A DNA stretch of 64,000 nucleotides from Hoplostethus atlanticus (Eukaryota > Chordata > Actinopteri > Trachichthyiformes > Trachichthyidae). The translations under genes and the position numbers were made by a program. Below the pieces are notes generated by a model. That model was given only the letters and a program-made list of their open reading frames with translations. It ran no database searches and was not told where the DNA came from. Location: contig JAXDDX010000014.1 of the NCBI GenBank assembly GCA_034670405.1, forward strand, positions 4,845,001 through 4,909,000, written 5' to 3'. Of the stretch, positions 13,083 to 26,335 are shown piece by piece. The first letter of the stretch is position 1; each line of letters opens with the position of its first letter.

Positions 13083-16000
13083 TGTATTTGTCTTGCAAAA
13101 AAATGGTTATAAATGTGTCAGGCATAGTTCCAGTATAGCCTTATGAAATCAATTATGTATTTTATTCATGTATGTAAATGCATTTTTGACAGTAAAAAGA
13201 CAAAATGCCAATGCTATTGGTATAGTGGACATTACTTGTTTTATTTTTAGGCATTTTTCTTTTCATTCAATTATTTCAAATTTGCTGTGGCAGCCAGTCT
13301 CTGGACATTTCTTCCTATAGGATGAAACAAATAACATCTTATTTTCCTAAAATTCAGTAAATTTCGATTTTAAGTTAACCAGCTGAATGGAGAAAATGAT
13401 GAAAAATATGTTGATTTATTAAAAATGTAAATCCTCTTTCTCTCTGGCACTGTAGTCTATTACATACAAATATAACTCTGTTTAGAATAAAAGGTTGTTA
13501 CATGTTTTCTTATACCAGGCTTATACCAAGGGAAGTGTAATTACAATTGAGACACAAAGCACATGCATTCATGAAGACAAAAGTCAGCAGACAGTTGGCA
13601 CCTTCATTCTTCTTCTTTGCAAATATTTCACATAGTTAATTGTGAACTGAGAGGGCAATGTTTCAGCAGTCTATTTAATTATAGTTTGTGTCTAATTTAT
13701 TTGGAAGTCTTATTCTTTTCCTTATTTCCTCCGTCAGTGAAATACATCGGACATTGTCCTAATGGCACAATGGGTAAGACTGTTGTCACAGTAAGTGACC
13801 TTAAAATGCCCCTTAAAGCCTCTGAATCTGAGGGTTAAAAGAAAACACAAGGATATGGAGGAGACAGCAACCCACATCCTCACTGTGCTGACAACATTAA
13901 ACTTTAGCCTCTCCATTTTGGCTCTAGCCTGTGGCAAAGCAACTTGATTGAGGCCTTTGATGGGCATTAATACACCGTGGAGAGACGGCTTTGTGCGGGA
14001 ATGGAAATGAACATAAAACGGAAAGCAGAACAGGAAGGAGAGAGGCCCACAAGCTGATCTTATTTAATTTCACATAAAAGAGACATTCCATCTTCACAGG
14101 GCCTATTAGAGTATCAGTGTATGACAACCCACCCCTTCAACAAAGATCCAAAAGCCAGAAAGTACACTACGGGCCAGCTTTACAACACATTTAGTCTAGC
14201 GGGAGACTTTCAAAAACCATAATATACAATCTTGATTGAAATAACTTTTCAGTCTGACAGAGGCCAAATCAATATCCAGGAATGTTTTGTATCACTGGCA
14301 TCATGACTGCCAGCCCTGCCCATAAGTAAAACATCTTCAATTATTCTTGACCACATTTGATATATTTTGCACTCTACAGATGAATGAATTACAAGTTGTG
14401 TCTTCGTGTCATGCATCTATGCACAGTGTATCTGACAGAATCAGAGATTACTGTCATGTCAGATCTCATTCATCATTTTCAGTATGCTACCAGTCCTGTG
14501 TTATATTTGACTCGGTGATGACTGTCTACACAATCCAGTTACAGTTTATGTAATTTCTATGTAGGCATTGCAAAAATTTGGAAAGTAAACAGTTTTTCTT
14601 TGATTGCTATTTATATGTGATAAAGTGCTGTATACTGCACTGGGATAATTGGGCTAACTCAAAGTGGGCACACTCTTGTTAATACCATTTGTGATAGTTA
14701 CTATTGATATTCCCACTGTTTATTATACCTTTAGTATTATTCACCGTTTCCTGTCTGTGCTACTACTGCACACTTGAACCAGTTAACTTTTCGTTTTTAC
14801 TATTCTTTGGCCTACTGGGCCCTTGTATGTACTGTAATCTTTTAATACTCTTCCAACCTTTTAAGATGTATATCATTTTATTGCTGATTATTTTCATGTT
14901 CAGAGCTAGAGTTTCATTAGTAAAGTGGAGTCTTATGTGTTAGAGAGCAATGGAGCTGATGATGAGGAGTCAGTGAAGCCAGCGGCACCGTCTGCGGGAT
15001 TATGACTGAATGTCTAGATGTAATGATACACACGAGCGCTAAAACAAAACGTGGTGGTTAATATCCTTCATAGACTTCCACTGTAGTAAAATTGTGCAAA
15101 GGAAACTCTGTTCATCAGTAGTGCAGACACCCATGTTGCCATTATTTCATAACATACATGGTGGCCAATGGAGTTCAAAGGCTTTCACTGGATTTATAAA
15201 CATTTTTACAAACTGAAACTCTGTTTAACTGCTACACTGCTCATTATGGTGCGCTTATCAAAGTTACACTCTAGCATGGTCTCTATTGAAAATCTCTTCA
15301 TATTCTCTGACATGTTATACTTCAGACCTCAACCTTACTTTAAGTATACTGGTAGTGACACTCAGCAGCTGGTTTCAGCTAAGCCATAAAAAAAAATTCT
15401 ACCAAATGTAACTCATCTAGTTAGATTTTACTGATAACAATGAAGGATTCACAAGTTATAAGGACATGTGACATACATGTCATACAGAGTAGTGAGTACA
15501 GAAACTGTATTCACATGTATGAATACAATTACTGCTGTCTAATTCATAGTAGATTAATGAAACAATTCAAACAGGAACAACATAGAGGGAATAAATGAAT
15601 CTTAATATCAGACATTGTATTTCAGTTTTTGGAATCATCTTTATTTTAAGTTACTTTTATTAAAATAGTGCTAAATGAAAATAACCGTGCCTATGTTTAT
15701 CAGACATAATTGGTGGCTGATGTAATCACATCCTGCTAACCTAACAAGACTAGAAACAGTGATAAAACAATATTCATGAACTAGTTTATTCAGTCATTTT
15801 ATTTTTGAAATAAATATACTGCCTTCAATTAAAACATCGTGTATTTTTTGCCCTGATGCTGTGAATGCAGAGAGAGGGTTGCAAATACGTAGATGTATTG
15901 CATCACAGAAAGTTATGAATTGAACTACGGTTGTGCTGGGGTGTTGGGAGTGAGTGGGATTGAAAGACAGCTGCCTGATAGGTACTAGATGGTCTCACCC

Positions 16001-16225
16001 CTTTTTTTCCGGCTTTTATAAATGATCGATAAAGGTTATAACTTTACACCAGTTAAAGTGCTTCTGATATCACATTAAAATATATAGAAATATGTAGACT
16101 GCATGAGCATTTGGTTAAAATAAAGACTTGTCTTTCCCTTGTCTGTAGGTTGTTTCTCCATAAGAGAGAAATGGTTATAATCTTGTTTTACTGTTGAGAT
16201 ACTGCTCTGTGTTAAACAGATGCTA

Positions 16226-16226
<1 letters not shown>

Positions 16227-16261
<35 letters not shown>
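16227..16261. repeat. (TG)n microsatellite
   Basis: An uninterrupted TG tract of about 35 bases. Confidence 0.95.
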
Positions 16262-16264
<3 letters not shown>

Positions 16265-16848
16265 CCTCATGTATATCTGGTTGGGGCTCTGAGGTCTCCA
16301 GACCCTGTCTTTCCTTTCACTGCAGTACCCAGATGGTTTGCCACCACAATCGTCTTTCTGCGGTCCTGATTGCATGACGCAGAACATATAGTATTCACTG
16401 CTGCCTTGTTTATTCCTCTCTGTGTGGTGGGTTGTGTGGCGTTGACAGTCTGTCTTTTTTTTTATGAGTGTTGCTGAAAGTGTGAAACTGTTAGTGTTCC
16501 TTTTCGGTGTCCCTACAGGAAATGGTAGAATGAGCACACCTGTGGGTCCACACATCTACGGACATGGACATCTTCTGGGTGAGGATGAGCCGCGGCTCTG
16601 ATTTTTTTGAAGCACTGCAGCAGATTTCTATGTGCTGCTAAAATTGGTTTCACATGAGTGGGGGACTGAACTGCGTCAGCAGATTTTCTGATGAAATTAA
16701 ATGAAGAAAGAGGGAAAAGCAAAAAGAGCCAGTGGTTGCACTTATCTTGAATTTAATAAAAAGGGCTAAAGAGGGAGAGAAAGACAGAAAAATCATCTGT
16801 TCCCGCTTTCTCCATCCTTTCCAGGGGTTTGGGTTGGTGTGTAATCGT

Positions 16849-16849
<1 letters not shown>

Positions 16850-16882
<33 letters not shown>
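16850..16882. repeat. (TG)n microsatellite
   Basis: An uninterrupted TG tract of about 33 bases. Confidence 0.95.
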
Positions 16883-16883
<1 letters not shown>

Positions 16884-17224
16884 ACCTCTGTTCCACACAG
16901 TGTCAGAAACATCTGCTTGACTTCCTGCGGAGGAGCTTTAAACATCTGGCACCTTCTGTCAGGCACCTGGGGTTTAAAGATAGAACAGGTAAACTCCCTG
17001 TGTACCACAGTATTCCTGCTTCATAAGCACAAAGTTTGATTTCCAGATGCTTTTTGTATGCTTCAACGGATCTACAATAATGTGAAGTCACATAATTTTG
17101 TTTTAATTGGGCAATTATTTTTTTCTTTAATTTGTATTTTTGCTTGTTGTGTGTTTCTTTCCCTCTCTCGCCTGTGTGAGTGTGTTTGTGTATCTATATG
17201 TGCGAGCATGTCTGTATAGGTGCA

Positions 17225-17246
17225 TGTGTGTGTGTGTGTGTGTGTG
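17225..17246. repeat. (TG)n microsatellite
   Basis: A short TG tract, third of four in about 1.4 kb. Confidence 0.9.
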
Positions 17247-17571
17247 CAGCACAGTTTGAATTAATTTCAGAGTTATTATTTTCCATCAGCCTTCCTCAAA
17301 ACACCTTCACTACTTTTGGGCTCTGCGGAACTTGTAGGAGGCCTGGAGCTGATGCCCAACCACCCAGCCCCTCAACATACACAAAATCTGCAGATGAAAG
17401 TTTATTAGGATTTGGAAAAATGCATCCCATATGTGACTACCCCGAGAGTCTGGTCTTGATCTTGGGATTCCTCCTTTACTGATATGATCAGTTGAGAGAA
17501 TTATCCCACTTCATCAAATTCAGAGCACACCCAGCCAGCACACACAGCACATAGGAGTGTGTGAGTGAGTG

Positions 17572-17573
<2 letters not shown>

Positions 17574-17618
<45 letters not shown>

Positions 17619-17647
17619 CTGGAGGGTGGGGTAAGGGTTAGGGTTAG
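17574..17647. repeat. (TG)n tract followed by telomere-like TTAGGG units
   Basis: A TG tract (17,574-17,617) is followed after a short G-rich spacer by TAAGGGTTAGGGTTAG (17,632-17,647), about two and a half vertebrate telomere units. Short interstitial telomeric repeats beside GT tracts are known in vertebrate genomes. Confidence 0.85.
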
Positions 17648-20273
17648 CAGATGGCTGATAACTCCTGGAAGGTATTGCTAGTCAAACCAAGCAGTGTCAT
17701 TCAACAGTCACTGCCAGTGTTGCTGATGGGAGGATGTTAGCTGGTTTGGGTTACGGCCTGAAAGACACACTGGATATTAAAGGACGTCTTAAGAAGACAA
17801 GAAGAAGGTGCATGGCTGCCTCCAGCCTTCCTGCACTATATCCTGCCTTACCCATTGGGCTCACAGTATGGATATAATAACTGAGGGGCCAGCTCTCATC
17901 ATGCAGTACACACTGCGTCTGGTAAATGAAGATACACTCACCAATAGAAGAAATGTAGGAGACAGAAAAAAAGCCCTTACCATTCTTGACTATTTACCAA
18001 TCACCCACTGGTATTTAAATGGCTGATGCTTTTCGTGCTTGGTAACCTCTCTTGCCTAGTGGGTGCCCCTACCTATAATTTAGTTCTCAAGAGCAACCGT
18101 ACTGGTTCTATGGGTCAGATGGCTTTTAGGGAGGTCTTCACATGGCTTTACAATCTTTGGAAATCACGGCCACAAATATGTCCACTGGGCTCTTCAGAGG
18201 ATAATGACACTTGAACATAGTGATTGCAGCCTAGTAGCGAAGTTGATGGCAGGCTTTCAGATAGAGCTACTGTACGCATGCTGAGGGACCAGAACAACTT
18301 ACTTATGACCTGTGAAAAACAACAGCCCATAAATTATTTTTCCATTGCTCCTGTCCCTCCACGATGGTGGCCAACATTCAGAAGCGGGAACAAGCTATCA
18401 TTGGTTTTATTTGTAGGACATAAACTGAAATGATACATTAATGATACAGTAAAACCCAGTTGTCTCCAATAAAACTGAATTGGTATACACGTATTAAGTA
18501 CCACTAAGTTAAAAGCAAGCAGTAGAGACATGTGATGCCAATGTGTGCCAGTGTGACAACACTTCAGAAAGCATTGGCACCTCAACCGACTCCAACCACT
18601 TCTGAGAGATAATGCTGTGCAAATGGGTTGCAGGCTGCAATCTAGATGGCGCTGTAATCTGAATAAATTACACAAATGTCCAGCAATTTGTTGTCTCCCA
18701 TTATGCTCCCTACCTCCCTTTATTTGGAAATGTCCAGATGCTGAAGTGTTGGGCTATGCTGTCAGCATATTGTTGCAATGGTCGCCTTCCCGATTAAGCA
18801 GTTTTGCTATTTTCATGTACATTCTTTTATTGTTTCATTTAGAGTTTCAAATATATACCTATACTAATATTTTGAGAGTATCTAGAAAGCCTAGAAAGCT
18901 GACTGCTGTGTTCAGTGTTTTTCTTTTACTGTTCTGTAAAAGACTGAAAGAGCCACTGGCACTTGAAGGACAGTTGCTGCCAAAAACCAGAGTTGAAGTT
19001 CTATGAATTCCCTTAAGATGCGATTCACTTTCAGTGACAGTAACTGAAGCCAACTGTCTTCAATTTAGACACGGTACACATTGTGCACTCTTGGGCCCTC
19101 CAGCATGATAATTTCAAGGTTGCTGGCTCAAGATTGCCTATGCTATGCTAACCTCACCCTTGTTACTAATATTTCAGTATCCCACCATGAGACCCAAAAT
19201 GAAAGTCTATGTAAAGCCATAAAATAACATAATAATAATAATATCTGGCCTGGTTTTGTGGTGTTTTCCAACTGATTTGTTCCAACAGCAAATAGCCTAT
19301 CACATCAGCAACCCTCATTGGTTTAAAATAGTCCAGCCAAATGAATAAAAGCTGCTGCTTTTGGATTACAATCATCCACTGATTTCCAATGTGTCCGTAA
19401 TCTTATTGAACAAAGATTATCTCAGTTTCATCCTTTCAAGGTATGTAAACAAATGCAAAATGCTCAGATGAGCCTAGGTTGTTTAATTTTGCCTGAAAGT
19501 ATGCCAAATCCATTGAATAAAAAAGTAAGTTTAGCCTCACATGTGGGAAGCATTTAAAAAAATACTCAACCATTCAAAGGTGGAAAGTCTGTAATGGTAA
19601 TGGGGTTTGTCTCCATTCAGGTTAGCTGATAGCTTCTGAACAACAATAGAGACTGCAGCTCTCTTGTGTGTTGTACCTTTGAGATTCACAGTGTGCAGTA
19701 GCATGTCAGGAGTGTGGAATGCAGGGAGGAGAGCAAAATTGTCTTTCTTACTCCTCTTTACAGCACCCCCATCTCTCTCTTGCATATGACTGCCATATGG
19801 AAGCACTTGTAAAGAAAATTAGGTACAAATCAGAATGACTTGACAGCACTATTTATAGCCAGAGCAGGCCAAGTTGTGTATCTGGCTAGCAGCTATTCTC
19901 CCTTGGCCATCTCTCAGGTGTCCTCTTGGGATGTGTACTGCTTTCCTTCTGTTATATTAAGCCAGGTCATTCCTAGTAGCTGTTGACTGCACACGCTCAT
20001 AGAAACATACACAATCAGGTGTCATGTGTAATTCTACACCTGTTCATACATATGTATCAATAAGCAGTGGGCCAATACATTTAACTTGTACAATTGCAGC
20101 AGGGATTCTGTTTCTGTGCTGTTTCAATATTAGCTAGAAGAAGAACCAGACTTATCTTACTGTTACTGAGTAATGCATTTGTGCGTGTGTGTCGCACATG
20201 TGTAAGCGAGCTCTTTTCAGTCTTGTCAATGTCATAGTTGGCACTATGCAAAATTGTGAATCATGTGTAGACA

Positions 20274-20275
<2 letters not shown>

Positions 20276-20309
<34 letters not shown>
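20276..20309. repeat. (GT)n microsatellite
   Basis: An uninterrupted GT tract of about 34 bases, followed by a G-rich stretch. Confidence 0.95.
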
Positions 20310-20310
<1 letters not shown>

Positions 20311-23280
20311 AGGGTGGGGGCTGTCTGTCAAAATTGAGGTCTGGCCTCCATATTATCTGCGTCCAGCTCTCTGGCTTAGATGGTTCCCTTATGGACTGAA
20401 CTGTGAGAAGTTCGTCTCACAGCTATAGAAGAGTTAGAGATTTGGCACTGTGCTATAATCCTCTGCAATGAACCGTCTTTTACCATTTGGTGCATAGAAA
20501 ATCATAAAAAACAAGAATATTTCAATCTGTTAATGTTAATCAAAAGGAGAGATTTGACGTGTCGTTTTTGATGGATTTCTGAGATAGTGACAGATGTGGA
20601 GTATCATGAACATCACTATGGTTGACATACATATTCTCCGCATTCAATGAAGCACATTGACTGATGATGTGTATGGAGTAGAGAAAAGAGAAAGGCAAAC
20701 AGAGGTAGTGGTGAAAAGCTCCTCAAATGGGAGTCCAGCAAAGGAAAACAGACAAGACGCTCCCTCCACCAGAGTCAAGCCACATTCTCTAGAACGATGT
20801 TGCTGGGATGAAAGAAGGCTGTGATCTCCCAGCTTGGCCTTTGACCCTGACAGTATTTTGATTAGAGGAGGCAGGATCCTCTGCATCCTCAGCGTTTTAT
20901 CTGGGAGATTCATTCAGAGCTGGACAGGGGGTGGTGTGGGGGGGGGGGGGGACCAGACCCCTAACCCTCGCCCTCCTATGTTTATTTTGGTGGGCAGATA
21001 AAACTCTCGCAGCAAGGTGCTCGCTGTCATCACTGTGACCTACGAACTCAGGCCGCTGGACATCACCGAGACTTCAGTGAAGAGGGACAGAGCAGCCCCT
21101 AGGATGTTCACTGAGAAGTCAAAGGTCAGGACTGCTGCTGACCACATGCACATATGTCAGGAAATGGCCACACTCAATATTCTCTTACTTATCTGTTAAC
21201 TTAATGAACATTACTCACAGTTCTGCAATAAGATTAATAAAAATGCTATCTGTCAACAGGCACTTACTCTGTCCCTCTCTACCAATAAATCAACCTCTGT
21301 CTGTCTGCCTCTAGTCAACATAGATCTTTTTGAATCATCACTTGAAACTAATGACTGCAGATCAAGGTCAGTGATATCCTTGCTCCTGTCTACATCCTTC
21401 TACCGGTAGAGGAATTACTATGCAGTTTTGGCATATCATTTAGGTATTTTGTCTCAACTCTCCTCTGTTCTGTAATCCACTGGGCCTGCCACATGTGCCA
21501 ATAAAAAATGGTTATTTTTCAAAAAAGAAGCGGCAAATTTGAGCAAACACTGCTGTAGCCTGTAGCTGAGCTTAACCGGTTACTAGCAGCCTTGCAAGCT
21601 AACTCGTGTCCAAGACTACAATGCAATGCAACCGTCTGGTTCAACAAAACCTTCTAAAGTCTATGACATTATTGCTGGATTAAGTCGATTATCTGTCCGT
21701 CCCTTTTCCCATGCTTAGCTTAAGGCTACAAGTTGCAGGAACATTGCTAATTACCACATCACTAGGTCTACCTCAGATACACACTGCCCATCTGAGCAGG
21801 ATGCTATCAGGGTACAGCTAGTGTCACTACCATGCTCTCTTTATGATTCTTTATTTTTTAATATTTACCATTTTACAGTCTAGTGACAGTGGAGACAACC
21901 AAATATAAATATAAATATGATATCATTTTCAAATTCTGTATCTTAAAATCACAAGTCACGAGAAACAAGTCACAAGAATCCCGGTGCTTTTCCCACTTAG
22001 CCTCGCTTCTCTGTGTATATACTCTCTCTTTCTCTTTCCCCTACTCTCTCCTTATATGATCTCTTTCATGGTTCCTTTTTGTAATTCTTTTGTAAATACC
22101 CCTCTAAATAATTTGACCCCCTTGTTCAGCATGGAATGGTTCCTCCTGCTCTTAATGGCAACACAGAGGGTGATTAGATGTTATATAATTGCTATGTGTT
22201 CAGACCGTACTTACGGGAGGAAAATAAACCGAATATGAGAAATCTGTCTTCAATTTATAAAATCTGGATTGAGACAGACGTTGTTGTTGAAGAAGTCAAG
22301 AGATCCATCTTTGATCCGGCTGGGAATCCCTCTGCAGACGTATGTACACAGAATGACTTACAACCTATCGGCGAAGTTTCGGGTTTGTGGAAAGGTTTGT
22401 GGTAAAATATCTGCTAAATGTTTGCAGTGTATTTTCCCTCAGCCATGGGAACCCAGACCCAACATTGTAATGATGATTAGCTCATCTGAACTGAAATGAG
22501 TTTTAGTGTTGGAAAGACAATACAAAGTATTTCTTTGCTAGGGTTATTCATGCACCATTGGCAGTAATCCCTTAATCGTCCTGTATATTTGTAACAAAAT
22601 ATACAGTTTTATCATCTGTCATCTGTCTTCTGAATTTTAGAGAACAACAGATATATGTATCTAATGTACTTCACATAAGTGTCGCTTAATTAATAATAGC
22701 CCTGGATCTCATTGTGTTAGTTACTCCCATAACATGGCCAATGGCAGTTTTAACAGGCTCTCAGTGGCAATATCACCTTACATGGGTTTGCACATGAAAC
22801 ACTTGCATGATGCCACAGGGTGAGCTCCATATTTATCGAAGGCTTTGACATGGTGAATCTGGACTAGACAGAATCCTCTTTCTCCTGCAGAGTGCATCAC
22901 TGCTCAGTTTGGTTTAACAAGCATGACACCACATCAAACCGTTTACAGGGCGACTACATGAATGTACAGAGTGCTTGATTTCAGTGGACAGGCAGCAGGG
23001 GCAAAATCCGGAATAAATGACTGCGATTAAGACGTTTCCTCATGTTCAGAATAAACTTAAATGGACAGACAAAACGTGAAAAGGGTATTTAATAGTAAAA
23101 GATGTCTATTTCCTGGATATCTATCACAGGATATGCTTGGTGTTGATCCCCCATGAAATCTCACTATAAAGTTCCATCTGATTATCATGATTCCAACATG
23201 AGGCTTTACACATTTACTTTGATGGCGATCTTGTTTCTTCTGGTGCATCTTGGGCATGACTGCAAAGGCTGACTGTTAAT

Positions 23281-23599
23281 TGTTTACTGCCTGTACTTCT
23301 TGTGCCCGTTTAGGTGGAACTAGTTTTTGTGCTTTTTGTATTTTTGCCTTCACCTCCCCGTGTATTATGTCCCGCCTGTGTCCTCGCTTGTTGACTGCTG
23401 CTTATTTGTCTGTTGTCTTTGTTGTCTATGTTCATATGTTATTTTTGATGTATCTTTAACATGCTTTTATCTTTTAGCCTCTCTCCCCTTTCCCCTCAAG
23501 TGGCTCTTGACGCTTGCTAGGCCGCCATTTTAAATAAGAATCTGTTTTTTATGACTTGCCTGGTAAAATAAAGGTTAAATGAAACTAAAAAAAAAAATT
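23281..23599 (+). mobile_element. 3' end of a non-LTR retrotransposon (LINE)
   Basis: The segment ends in TAGGCCGCCATTTTAAATAA, an 'acttgcctggTaaaataaagg' block and an A-rich tail at 23,589-23,599. This tail is a very common 3' signature of fish L2/CR1-type LINEs and their truncated copies. No reverse-transcriptase frame remains, so it is a heavily 5'-truncated copy; the 5' limit is approximate. Confidence 0.75.
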
Positions 23600-25157
23600 G
23601 GTTGCACCAGAAAGGCACTACAACATTTTAAGATTCAAAACCACAATAAATGCCATTGTACACAATCAGTGAGTGTGTTTGAGAGCACCGTGGGGAATGA
23701 TTAGATTGGGACACCACATTTATGATGGGGAAAATGTGGGTCAGTTGGAGGATGTTTTTCTGAAAGGAATTAACTCGCTAACTGTAAGGGACAGAGGTCT
23801 ATCTTGCAAAATAGTTATAGTCATTGAGGCTGTGGTTGTCATAAAAATGTCAGTTCTAATGAAGCTCAGTACAGAAACTCAGCTGCCTCAGGAAATCCCT
23901 ATACAGCAGCTTAAGAAGTCTGTACTTTATCCTCATCCTCCACCATGTTCTAGAGAAAACAAACTTTTTAAAAAGGACTACCACTGGATTGCAGCATTAA
24001 ATGTTTTCATTTTTATGGCTTTGGACACCTCAGTCTGGATTTGTAAACTTCACTTCTATACCCTGAAGCATGAAAGAGTTTCTCCATCCTCCTACTCTGT
24101 GATATTACACCAATGGACAACTCAAGAAAAAACAGAAAAGCCAGAAAAGGGGCCGTACACAGAATGGCATTTTTGTTTCAAATTGATAGAAACAATGTGA
24201 AGTTCACTGGAGTATGAGAAACTGAGACAAATGTATCATGAGTCAGTGGAGCTACATCAGGCTCTACAAAGGTTTTAGCTTTTTGAGTAAGTTAACATCT
24301 CAAATACCTGTTCACTGTCCAAAGTCAGACAGATATATATATTTAATTGAGTCACATGCCCTTCAATTTGATAAATAACTAAATAAATAAATACAAATCT
24401 CTCATGATGTAAGGGTCTGCATTTTCAGTAACCTGATTTCTTTGAAAAGGTGAGGGCAAATATCTCATTACAAAATTGAAGAGATCTGCAGTAAAATTGT
24501 AAACTCTGTTATTCACGTTCGCAGGTTTTGACTTTAATCTTCGCATCAGCTGAGTGCCTCTGCTTGTCCACAGCAAGAGCCCACAAGGAGGATGGATGGT
24601 GTGTTGTTGGGCTGCTGGGGTATCTAGCAGTGTAACAGCACAGATGACAGGTACTGCAACCGGACTGACCTTTTTTGCCGAGGGAACCGCCAAGAGGAAA
24701 CAGAGAGCACTCATGGGCCTAATACGTTGGAATGTCCTGGAAGCTGCTAGAACAGAGTCCTTTCAAACACAGTCCTAATCAGAGTCATGTTCTCTATTCA
24801 ATTTGAGAGGACACTTGCACCGAAGCAGATGCCCTTTCTTTACAGCTCATTCATTCACTTTGGGGAGTTTGAGGAATCCCACAAGAATCAAGGCTTACTA
24901 TTTTTGTCATATCTGTTTAAGTGTTCATAAGTCAGACTTCAGGCCTTTCTATCCACTGTATCCATTATATTTACATTTTACGCAATTGGGTGATGCTTTT
25001 TTCTGCTTATGAGCACAACAGTAGAAGAAGCTTGAGATCACCGATATTACAAGCAATCCATAGTAAAGAGCGCTGCTAAGAAATGAAGAAGAAAAATGAA
25101 GAAGAAATTAGAAAAAAATTATTAAGAAGAAATTATGGAGAGAGTAAACAGAGATTT

Positions 25158-25357
25158 TCCATCCATCCATCCATCCATCCATCATTCATCCATTATCCAT
25201 CATCCATCCATCATTCATCCATCCATCCATCCATCCATCCATCCATCCATCCATCCATCCATCATTCATCCATCCATCCATCCATCCATCCATCCATCAT
25301 TCATCCATCCATCCATCCATCCATCCATCCATCCATCCATCCATCCATCCATCCATC
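25158..25357. repeat. (ATCC)n tetranucleotide array
   Basis: About 200 bases of CCAT repeats with occasional CATT/TCAT variants. The His-Pro-Ser-Ile protein repeats in the overlapping frames are only this array translated. Confidence 0.97.
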
Positions 25358-25445
25358 ACCACATTCTACATATATGTCAGGCTGTCCTTTCTTCTGTGCA
25401 GATATGTTTGTATTTCTGCATAGAGTGCATAGAGTGAGTGAGTGA

Positions 25446-25476
25446 GGTGTGTGTGTGTGTGTGTGTGTGTGCGTGT
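25446..25476. repeat. (GT)n microsatellite
   Basis: A GT tract 90 bases after the ATCC array. Confidence 0.95.
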
Positions 25477-26122
25477 GAGTTTTATTTGTTCTTTATGAAA
25501 ACAATAGTAATTCTCAATTACATTATCTTACATAGGCACTGGTTTAATAAACAACACATTGTTTTTTTTACATACTTTTACATACTCAAACAGTTTTCTG
25601 CCTGCTACAGAAAAGAAACAACATTCGGCCCACTTAATGTTACAAAGTTTGTAGTGCTGCTTTTCACGCAATTTATCATACTATTTTATAGAGGACTTAC
25701 AGTCATGGTGCATTTTTGTAGGATTGGGTAGTTTAGCATCTTTTAGTTTCTCAAGAATCACACATCAACACATGTGTTAACAATTCATTCATAATACCAG
25801 AATATGAGCTTCCTATGAATGAATATGAGCTACGGTACATCTTTGACTACTGATTAATGCTCTGTGTCAGGTTTAAAAATGCTCATGTACTACCTCCGTA
25901 AACTGTGACTGTGTGCCAATTCAGTAGACAAAAGAGTCCTGGCGATTGCTTTTTCTCTCTTTTTTCCACTATGGTATTTGTTATTTGTATCACCCCTTTG
26001 GCATTACCCAACTTTCCAAGTGTTTCTCATTATCTTTCCCTGTTCAAAATGTTACTTCAAAATCAAATTAATTCATAAAATTTTCAGTGTGTCAGAAAGT
26101 GTTCTACAAAAATGGAATATTG

Positions 26123-26194
26123 CTTTCTTTCTTTCTTTCTTTCTTTAGATCATTTTATTTTCAACAACAGCAGCAACTACAATATTATTATTAT

Positions 26195-26226
<32 letters not shown>

Positions 26227-26276
26227 TTATTAGTATTATTAGTATTATTAGTATTATTAGTATTATTATAATTAGC

Positions 26277-26307
<31 letters not shown>

Positions 26308-26335
26308 TTATTATCATCTACATCATTATCATCAA
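26123..26335. repeat. Compound microsatellite: (CTTT)n then (TAG/TAT)n
   Basis: A CTTT tract (26,123-26,146) precedes a mosaic of TAG and TAT triplets (about 26,182-26,335) in which pure TAG runs alternate with TATTAT-TAG blocks, suggesting successive expansions. Confidence 0.93.

Noticed and set aside
18617-19006. 129-codon open frame
   Set aside because: No domain, no start context or splice signals of note; length is compatible with chance in this composition.
23673-24200. 175-codon open frame just after the LINE tail
   Set aside because: It is the longest in the desert, but its product is not recognisable, it has no splice-linked partner or clear promoter, and the composition is that of the surrounding AT-rich DNA.
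25083-25445. Histidine-proline-serine-isoleucine repeat proteins in two frames
   Set aside because: These are translations of the ATCC tetranucleotide array.
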